Shown here piece by piece: positions 57,679-64,000 of a stretch of 64,000 bases of DNA. How positions within the stretch are numbered: the first letter of the stretch is position 1; each line of letters starts with the position of its first letter. This DNA is from Plenodomus lindquistii. Lineage: Eukaryota > Ascomycota > Dothideomycetes > Pleosporales > Leptosphaeriaceae. Under the pieces are notes generated by a model. The model ran no database searches. It saw only the letters and a list, made by a program, of their open reading frames with translations, and had not been told where the DNA came from. The DNA is taken from NCBI GenBank assembly GCA_025504975.1, contig JANUWI010000002.1, positions 1,426,001 through 1,490,000 of the forward strand, read 5' to 3'. The translations under genes were made by a program, and so were the position numbers.

Positions 57679-59784
57679 TTACAACCTAACCCTCCCCTCA
57701 TCCCCCCTCCCCCCAAACAGTCCCAAAAACCCACTTCTCTCCTCCCTCCTATCCGAAACTCGACTGCGACTCGCACTCCCTACTTCATCATCATCATCGC
57801 CACCCATCCACTTCGGCCTCGTGACAGAAAAGTCCGCAGACTCAAACGTATTCTTAACTCTACTTGCGAAATTTTCGAAAAAATTGCCGGTATCTTCATC
57901 ATCGTCATCAATTGCTCTCCTTCTCTCCATTCGCGTCAGCACTCGCGGTTGCTGTTGCGTCGTGGATTCACCCGCTGTGGCTGCGATGTTACCCGCTAGT
58001 AACGAAGACGAAGATGATGGCGCGGGATCATCCGTATATCGTTCCCTCGGTGGTGAAATGCTCGTTCGCGCACTAAGCCCAAGGGCATTCCCACTTGCGC
58101 CTTGGATTTCGCGTTCGATAAGTGCGCGGCCCTCGCGCCATGATCCTGTTCCTGCGAAACCGCCTCGCGCGTCATCTTCTTCGTCATCGAGGAGGTCGCC
58201 GAAGCCGCAGATATTCCGTATCTTGCCGTATAGGCCGAATGCGGTGGCGAAGACGGGGACGAGGATGAAGATGGGGAAGAAGGCGCTGAAGCCTTCGCCC
58301 AGGGGTGTCAGGACGATGAGGCGACCGAGGAATTTGTAGAACATTGTGCCTTTCCAGATTGTCTTGTCCGTCATGGTGAGGAAATTGTAACTTAGTGGGA
58401 CGGTGAGTTTGGCGACTTGGAGACCGTACCATGTCGCGCTTTCTTGGTATGTGTTTCGCCGGACCAGTGCCCGGTTGCCCCAGATCTTGATCTCGGTAAG
58501 CGAGTAGAAGGCGCATATACACATGTAGCATAGCCAGGCTGCGGCGATGATCTGACTGTTGAAGCCGATGGAGGAGCGGCCGCTGTCGACGCGGTGGACA
58601 ACGGTCCAGCCGATGATGCTGAGTTTCTGGCCGCCGAAATCTTGCGCTTCACGAACGCATTCGCTCCACACTATGGAGATGGACGCTATGACCGTGACGA
58701 ACCAGGAGATATATGTAAAAGTGGGGATCACATGGACATGAAGGTGGTAGCGTGTGTATGGTGTGTGGATCTTTATGCGGTCAAAGGGACCGGGGTGGGT
58801 TGTTGTTGCTGAGGCCTTGAATTCCAGACGCTGACTGGCTTTCGAGTCAAGGATGGCTTGGGTTCGCAGCGCGCGACGAACAACGTGGTCCCATTCATTC
58901 TCAAATCGTGCTTTTGCGTGGCGGGCGCGTTTCAGTTTGCGCGTGAGGTCGGCGAGGTAGCGTTCTGTGATCACAGGTGGAATAGTAGTCGCATTCGTCC
59001 GTGCGAATGCGCCGACTCTGCTTTCGGGGAGGTTGTTCTTCTCTGCAAGTTCGTCGATCCATTCCTGGAATTCGCGGGGAGTGGCGTTCTTCCGTTGCTT
59101 GAGCTGCACGACTTGGTACTCGTATTGCTCCAGCTTCTCCAGCGCATCGTTGAGCTTCTCGTGGATCTTGGGCGCAGAGCTCTGGATCCTCTTTAAGCGC
59201 CCGCTCACGCTGGCGTACCTGAACAGACTGCGCGGGAATGCGACCAGTCCATGGCCCATGAGATAGATACCCAGTATCAAACCCCATGTGTACGCCAGCG
59301 CCATGACCAGCGACTTGAATGTGTCCTTCTCAAAGCCATTCCACCAAATCAAGTATATTGACCCCACCAGGCTGTATCCCGCCATGATCAGCCAATACCG
59401 CCCATTGCTCCGCAGCGCATACAGCATGCGCGCCTTGGGCTCTCTGTACCCTGAATCGCAGTATTCACCCAGCATCGGCAGGATCGCCCATGTCAGCGAA
59501 AAGGTAAGCCAGTACACGATGCGCCATGACTTGTACACGACCGTGTCGCTGAGCCAGATTCCCCGTGCGCCACCTGCATCTGCGCCTGCACTGCTTGCAA
59601 GATCGATGGGGAGGAGGACGATGATGCTGGCGGGGAGGGCGATGGCGAGGAACACGGGGACGACTACGTAGGCGGGTGTCGTGCGAAGGGGGAGGTAGTA
59701 GCGCAGCAGGAGGAGAACGAGGCTGATGATTGTGAGGAGGGAGAGGACGAAGAAGGCGGTCGAGCCGCCGGCCGAGGACGTCAT
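57679..59784 (-). CDS. LMBR1-family (LMBD2-like) multi-pass membrane protein
   Basis: Single exon of 701 residues. I start at the ATG at 59784 (MTSSAGGSTAFFVL), because the upstream part of the open frame begins with a non-ATG codon and the family N-terminus starts here. Family marks include LRTTPAYVVVPVFLAIALP and VLLPIDLASSAG in the first helices, the long cytoplasmic coiled-coil region (about residues 200-330, ALEKLEQYEYQVVQLKQRK), then GWTVVHRVDSGRSSIGFNSQ, and TYQESATWYGLQVAKLTVPLSYNF between late helices. About nine hydrophobic segments are visible. The C-terminal 130 residues are disordered and Arg/Ser/Asp-rich. LMBR1-type proteins are linked to lipocalin uptake and to receptor trafficking in animals; the fungal role is not established. 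It ends near the AACCA repeat. Confidence 0.9.
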   Translation of the reverse strand: MTSSAGGSTAFFVLSLLTIISLVLLLLRYYLPLRTTPAYVVVPVFLAIALPASIIVLLPIDLASSAGADAGGARGIWLSDTVVYKSWRIVYWLTFSLTWAILPMLGEYCDSGYREPKARMLYALRSNGRYWLIMAGYSLVGSIYLIWWNGFEKDTFKSLVMALAYTWGLILGIYLMGHGLVAFPRSLFRYASVSGRLKRIQSSAPKIHEKLNDALEKLEQYEYQVVQLKQRKNATPREFQEWIDELAEKNNLPESRVGAFARTNATTIPPVITERYLADLTRKLKRARHAKARFENEWDHVVRRALRTQAILDSKASQRLEFKASATTTHPGPFDRIKIHTPYTRYHLHVHVIPTFTYISWFVTVIASISIVWSECVREAQDFGGQKLSIIGWTVVHRVDSGRSSIGFNSQIIAAAWLCYMCICAFYSLTEIKIWGNRALVRRNTYQESATWYGLQVAKLTVPLSYNFLTMTDKTIWKGTMFYKFLGRLIVLTPLGEGFSAFFPIFILVPVFATAFGLYGKIRNICGFGDLLDDEEDDARGGFAGTGSWREGRALIEREIQGASGNALGLSARTSISPPRERYTDDPAPSSSSSLLAGNIAATAGESTTQQQPRVLTRMERRRAIDDDDEDTGNFFENFASRVKNTFESADFSVTRPKWMGGDDDDEVGSASRSRVSDRREERSGFLGLFGGRGDEGRVRL

Positions 59785-60715
59785 CGCGTTGCGGGCGTGG
59801 ATGATGTGGACATGTAATCGGCCGTATCGTGTGTTCAATGGCGTGTGGTAATCGTGGACGTGGTTGTGAGAGTAAGGGGGGCAAGACAGTCGCGATCACT
59901 AAGCCATTTGTTGAATTAGACAGGTCCCTGGCGTGAGTCTAAGGGCACCGAATCATAAAGATGCAACACCGATGGAAGTGCGCGGAAACGATGGTTGTTC
60001 GGACGGAAAACGGAAGGGCGAGCGATCCGATACTATAGACGCCACCTCACATGCCTTTCCGGGGTTCTGTCTTCAAAAGATGCCATTCTACGTTATCTTG
60101 TCTGCAAAGTTTGCCTGCAAATTGTGCTGCCTCACTATGCTAGCACAATCTCACGCTCATCACAACAACAAGCTTTGATGGACCCTGGACGCGGCGGCCG
60201 TGATGACCGCCGACGCGCAGTCGTCATCGAGGCGCACTAGCGCCGGGTGGGTAGATCGCTTATGTAAGTGAGCAACCGCTTAACTACTGGTACTGTATGA
60301 AACGGCAGAAACGATGCAGGCCAATCGGTGACTAAATCATTCATCTGAGATGTCTGATACATAGAACACCCATAGAGCTTTTGTAACCTATTAACCCTGC
60401 TTCACTGCACCTCTTGGTGCTCAGTCTCTGTGGTAGGGGACCTGGGTGGGCGACTGTAACGTAGCAATCAAGCATCACGTTTCCTGGTGTTTATACTATC
60501 ATGTATAGCCACAGCCAGATTTCGACTGCGACTATGTCGTGTGTATACCATTGCTACTTTGAAAAGGCCATGCCGAGTTTCGCGAGTCCTCTTGCAAAGG
60601 CGGATGACCTCTTACGATCCTGACCTTGTGTGAGGACCGGATCCTCGTCTTTGGGATATTTTAACGCTGATGTTGGCGCCCTCACGTCGTCTCCAGCGTC
60701 TTCGTCGGCTGACCT
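59785..60715. other. Intergenic interval
   Basis: Promoter of the LMBR1 gene and 3' region of the HET gene. No gene recognised. Confidence 0.5.
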
Positions 60716-62549
60716 CTAAATGTTGATCATGTGCTCGTGACTATTATCATAGGACTCTAGCGCAAGTAGTTTACCGTTGGACGAGAAGGCGAGACCCTGA
60801 ATTGTACCAATCGTCCGGATTTGTTGCACCAGGTTCCCTGAATGGAAGTCCCATAATCGAACCGTGCTCGAGTAACCATAGGCCGCCAAGGTCATACCAT
60901 CCGGCGAAATTGCCAGGTCTTTCACCGTGTCTTGATCGGAAGGTTTCTTGACGATGTCAAGTCGAACCACTGCGACCGTCGTTATCCCTGTGCCGTCACG
61001 GCGGTCGTGGTCGTGTGATTCTGGAGCCGCTCTCAGGTACCATGTCTTGATCCCCCCGTCTAGACTGCATGATACCAATATCTCCTCACTGGGAGAGAAA
61101 GCAAGTGTTTGCACAAATCTACCATGCGCTTTGAAGCTCCTGATAAAACGGATCGGGAGAGTAGTCCAAAGGCCAATAAGGCCTGTAGCGTCGCCTGATG
61201 CCAATAGCATGCCGTCTGGCGAGAAGGCAAGAGATCCAATGCAAGAGGAAGCGTGTTGTAGCAACACAGGGGCATTCCAGGCTTCTTCATCTGTCATAGC
61301 CTTCGAAAAGCTCCACATTTTGATAAAGCCAGCGGAATCTCCTACTGCCAGATGCTTTGAATCTGGAGAGAAAGCCAGGGCCGATGTCTTCCAGGGTTTC
61401 GGCTTGTTCGCTTCCAGCCTTCGTAACTCGATGCCGAATATCGCATCCCACAAAATGATTGTACCGTCATCGGATGACGACACTATTGCTCTACCATCGG
61501 GAGAGAATCTCACAGCATTGACCTTGTGCAAGTGGCCTTCGAGTGTCTGTGAAGGCTTCTGCGCTCTTGACCTATGGTTGCCCAGGTCCCACGATTTGAT
61601 CTTGTTGTCGTGCGTTCCACAAGCCCACCGTGATCCATCTGGCGAAAAGGTCAGGCCGTGTATCTTCTTGGATTGCACTTGCATAATCCATTTGTTCCTT
61701 TCATAGTAAATGCGCTTATCCAGTTCACTTGTAGCAGTAGAGGAGCTAGTATCTAGCGGAAGTCAGCAGAATTCAATGTAGTAAGGCTTTTTCAAGACAC
61801 AACGAACCTTCGGCCGGACGCTCCTTGATCGCTTGCTGCAATCGTAGCAGTGCGTTAGCTTTGGACTCGCCGTAGATCAAAGGCATAAAAACATTGAAGA
61901 TACCGAGCAGACAGTAAGCTCCGTCTTCATCCTCTGTAGTCTGCCGCCCTGCCGCCCACTTCATCCGAGTCGATATTGAAAACTGGGTCAAAGGACGTCC
62001 TCGCAAAGCAACCGAAGGTATTGTTGTAATGTCAGAGATGAGTCCACAAAGTGACTGCTTGTCACCAAGTCGGTGGCTCTTTGTCGAGAAGAACTCTACT
62101 TCAGTCGGAGCCAGAAGTTCCTGTAACGTCCACCCCCGGGTGAACCATCTGCTTGCCCGGAATTGCGGTTCCCATTCACTACGAAGTTCCTCTGTACGCG
62201 ACCCTTCAGTAGCGAAGGAAACATCTGCCATGTACACATAACATTTTGCTGCATTTTGGTACCAACGAAACATGGAGTTGATTGATCTCGTCAGTTCGAC
62301 CAGGTCTCGCTTGTCAATACAACAGGTGTCGCACCAAAAGTATTGCAGATCGTCGAGAACAGCTTGCTGACCACAGAAGAGAAGTTTACGATAGCCGGCC
62401 TTGACTTTTCCAGCACCGCTCATGAGATCCTGGAAGGTAACCTCTTCGTCTTCCCAGGTATGCGAAAGGATAGCATATGGCGGAGTATTGGCTGGCGTGA
62501 ACTCGGTGTAACTAAGGTCGCCATCTGCTGTCATGGAGAGGAGCCGCAT
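60716..62549 (-). CDS. HET domain - WD40 repeat protein (no NACHT domain)
   Basis: Exons on the minus strand are 62549-61808 and 61752-60716, with a 55-nt intron (GTTCGT donor, CTGAC branch site, phase 1), giving 592 residues. The N-terminal HET domain has YAILSHTWEDEEV, the Lys-Leu-Leu-containing helix after it, FWCDTCCIDK, RGWTLQELLAPTEVEFFS and YCLLGIFNVFMPLIYGE. It ends at QQAIKERPAE. The C-terminus contains about seven WD40-type repeats: six with LxFSPDG/LAISPDG and a WD-type strand end, and a last repeat (LAFSSNGKLLALES) that is degenerate. HET domains mediate heterokaryon incompatibility cell death, and WD40 repeats act as recognition surfaces in HET-E/HET-D type proteins, where a NACHT domain lies between. 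Here the linker is only about 35 residues. Either it is a compact fusion or two genes joined by an unverified intron. Confidence 0.8.
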
Positions 62550-63503
62550 TGTTTTGACGTGCGTAATCTTATATCGAGGTTGACTGCCTGAATAGTGCCC
62601 AACGTGTTCCAGGGAGGTGTGGCAATATATGGGCGTTCTGCTAATGTCGATTCAGACGGCTGCCAACTATGGGCTATCGAGGCAACAGGACGTAGCTTGC
62701 GAGAAGTGTGAGGTTGGAGCAAGCTGTTGAACAGACATCATTTGTGTCATACGGAGGTGAGCAGGCATACTCCTAATGAGGCTGCGCCACCTGTGCGCGA
62801 GTGTCAGCATTCAGGGAGGCCATCAGGTCAATACAAACACAGCCTCAACAGATGTCCTGGGATGATGCAATGCGCACAATACCCGAGTAATTGAATTGAA
62901 AAACATGATGAATGGAAATCTGGACTGGAATTCTCAAACCGTGACCGAATCATTACATCTCAAAAAGGTTGCATATGTATAGCTGATGAGGTGAAAGTAT
63001 GGATGGATCAAATGTCACTTCCTGCTCGCTTACAATTCTACTAGTAGCTAGTCCACCCACTATCTCACACTATCCCTATTCTGCAGGTTCCGTCGCGGAT
63101 CCTCGGCCGAGCCAATCGGCACCTCTCTCTCTCTGACAAAACAGCTCTAACAGCGGCTGTCAACAGCCAACAGACCGATTGCATCATTTGCCATCGCAAA
63201 GACTGCGGGGCGCGCGACGGGCATCACTAATCAACACTCCCACCGTCTTTCTCCACCTTACTCGCGTCTACGATCTGGACTGCTTGCTTCCGTAACCTCA
63301 CCCTTACTTTGAATCTCGCAGAATACCGTAAGTCAGCAATTACCCTCATATATATATCACCCACCACCAAACCACCAAATTCACAGTCCGCAGCATCCCA
63401 CCCCAACCAACCTACACCCACACCCAACCCAGCAACCCTAACCCCAACCGCCACCATATCTTTCCTCGCGCGCTTCTTCTCGCGCGCCCACAGCCCCGCC
63501 ACA
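62550..63503. other. Intergenic region between divergent HET and glutaredoxin genes
   Basis: Contains both divergent promoters. The open frame from 63309 into the glutaredoxin starts without ATG and is Pro/Thr-rich, likely a translated-looking leader. CACCAC/CCACCA-rich runs lie near 63360-63440. Confidence 0.5.
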
Positions 63504-63938
63504 ATGTCCGCAACAAAGACAAAAGTCCAATCCATCATCGACGAGAACCCCGTCGCCGTATTCTCGAAATCTTACTGCCCGTACTGTCGCCAGGCAAAGC
63601 AGTTGCTGAGTGACAGCGGCGCAAAGTTCTATGCTATTGAGTTGGATCAGGTTGGTACGTTATATACCCACCGCATTACCACACCCACACCCACACCCAC
63701 ACCCACACCCACACCCACACCCACACATACCCAGTCGCGTGCGATTGAAGGAATCTGGACTAACACAAATGTTGTGATAGATGATGGATCGGCTATCCAG
63801 TCTACCCTTGGCGATATGACGGGCCAGACTACTGTACCTAACATCTTCATTGCGCAGAAGCATATTGGTGGAAACTCGGATTTGCAGGGCAAGAAGAAGG
63901 AGCTCAAGAATTTGCTCAAGGATGCTGGTGCCCTCTAG
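63504..63938 (+). CDS. Dithiol glutaredoxin (CPYC type)
   Basis: Glutathione-dependent thiol-disulfide oxidoreductase, cytosolic. Exons 63504-63654 and 63781-63938, 102 residues. The first exon contains the active site SYCPYCRQAK (residues 24-33). The second contains TVPNIFI and the GSH-contacting GGNSDL motif. The ATG at 63504 gives the family start (SATKTKVQ..., VAVFSKSYCPYC). The 126-nt intron (63655-63780) has a GTACGT donor and a GACTAAC branch site. It has no stop in frame, because most of it is a CCACAC repeat, so an unspliced reading would add 42 mostly Pro-Thr residues; the spliced version is the family-like one. The frame is open upstream of the ATG, but I see no reason to extend it. 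Confidence 0.95.
   Translation: MSATKTKVQSIIDENPVAVFSKSYCPYCRQAKQLLSDSGAKFYAIELDQVGTLYTHRITTPTPTPTPTPTPTPTHTQSRAIEGIWTNTNVVIDDGSAIQSTLGDMTGQTTVPNIFIAQKHIGGNSDLQGKKKELKNLLKDAGAL
63678..63726 (+). repeat. CCACAC hexanucleotide microsatellite in an intron
   Basis: Roughly eight CCACAC-type units in the glutaredoxin intron. Confidence 0.93.
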
Positions 63939-64000
63939 AGTAGCCCCGCTGCATAGAGAATATTACAGTGGTGGGAGGATGGTCATGATCACATAGTCTA

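Noticed and set aside
57473..58339. Long plus-strand frame over the AACCA repeat and the LMBR1 gene
   Set aside because: It owes its length to the repeat (encoding a Lys-Pro-Asn-Gln-Thr run) and to antisense of the well-supported LMBR1 gene.
60948..61706. 252-codon plus-strand frame
   Set aside because: Antisense of the WD40 repeats; repeated Ser-Pro-Ser-Gly-Glu-Lys motifs are simply the complement of the FSPDG repeats.

Overview
The window is nuclear DNA of a filamentous ascomycete (Pezizomycotina), most likely a Dothideomycete. I infer this from short introns (about 45-70 nt, GT...CTAAC/CTGAC...AG), from fungus-specific families (HET domain, Fcy-type NCS1 permease, MkkA-type MAP kinase kinase, fungal STAND N-terminal domain) and from relics carrying C-to-T type nonsense changes that look like repeat-induced point mutation (RIP). 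All exon boundaries were derived by hand from reading frame, splice consensus and family homology; no alignment tool was used.

Layout. 0-12.7 kb: beta-carbonic anhydrase, a mitochondrial-type protein with seed-maturation (SMP) repeats, an F-box-like/ankyrin protein and a seven-helix membrane protein, separated by long gene-poor stretches. 12.7-24 kb: an accessory metabolic stretch with an NCS1 purine/cytosine-type permease, an MFS transporter, a pectinesterase relic, a 2-oxoglutarate/Fe(II) dioxygenase and a secreted M28 carboxypeptidase-like metallopeptidase. 25.1-26.7 kb: a decayed cytochrome P450.

28.2-39.9 kb is the most unusual part: an array of an unrecognised gene family. Two copies look intact (724 and about 686 residues), two are decayed or internally deleted, and two are short 3' pieces, one of them open. 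The copies share near-identical promoter/leader repeats and a repeated 3' spacer, while their proteins are strongly diverged. A phase-0 intron sits at the same point of a conserved core in every full copy.

40.3-64 kb is a conserved-looking block with known housekeeping and signalling genes, mostly on the minus strand: a 1670-residue GHKL ATPase with a C-terminal NOV/DUF3883 nuclease-like domain, phenylalanyl-tRNA synthetase beta subunit, a cell-wall-integrity type MAPKK, a small zinc-ribbon-like protein, a 913-residue protein with a fungal STAND N-terminal domain, an LMBR1-family membrane protein, a HET-WD40 fusion protein, and on the plus strand a dithiol glutaredoxin. Several simple repeats lie in this block, including a CCACAC repeat inside the glutaredoxin intron and an AACCA repeat beside the LMBR1 gene. 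No tRNA, rRNA, CRISPR array or intact transposon was recognised.
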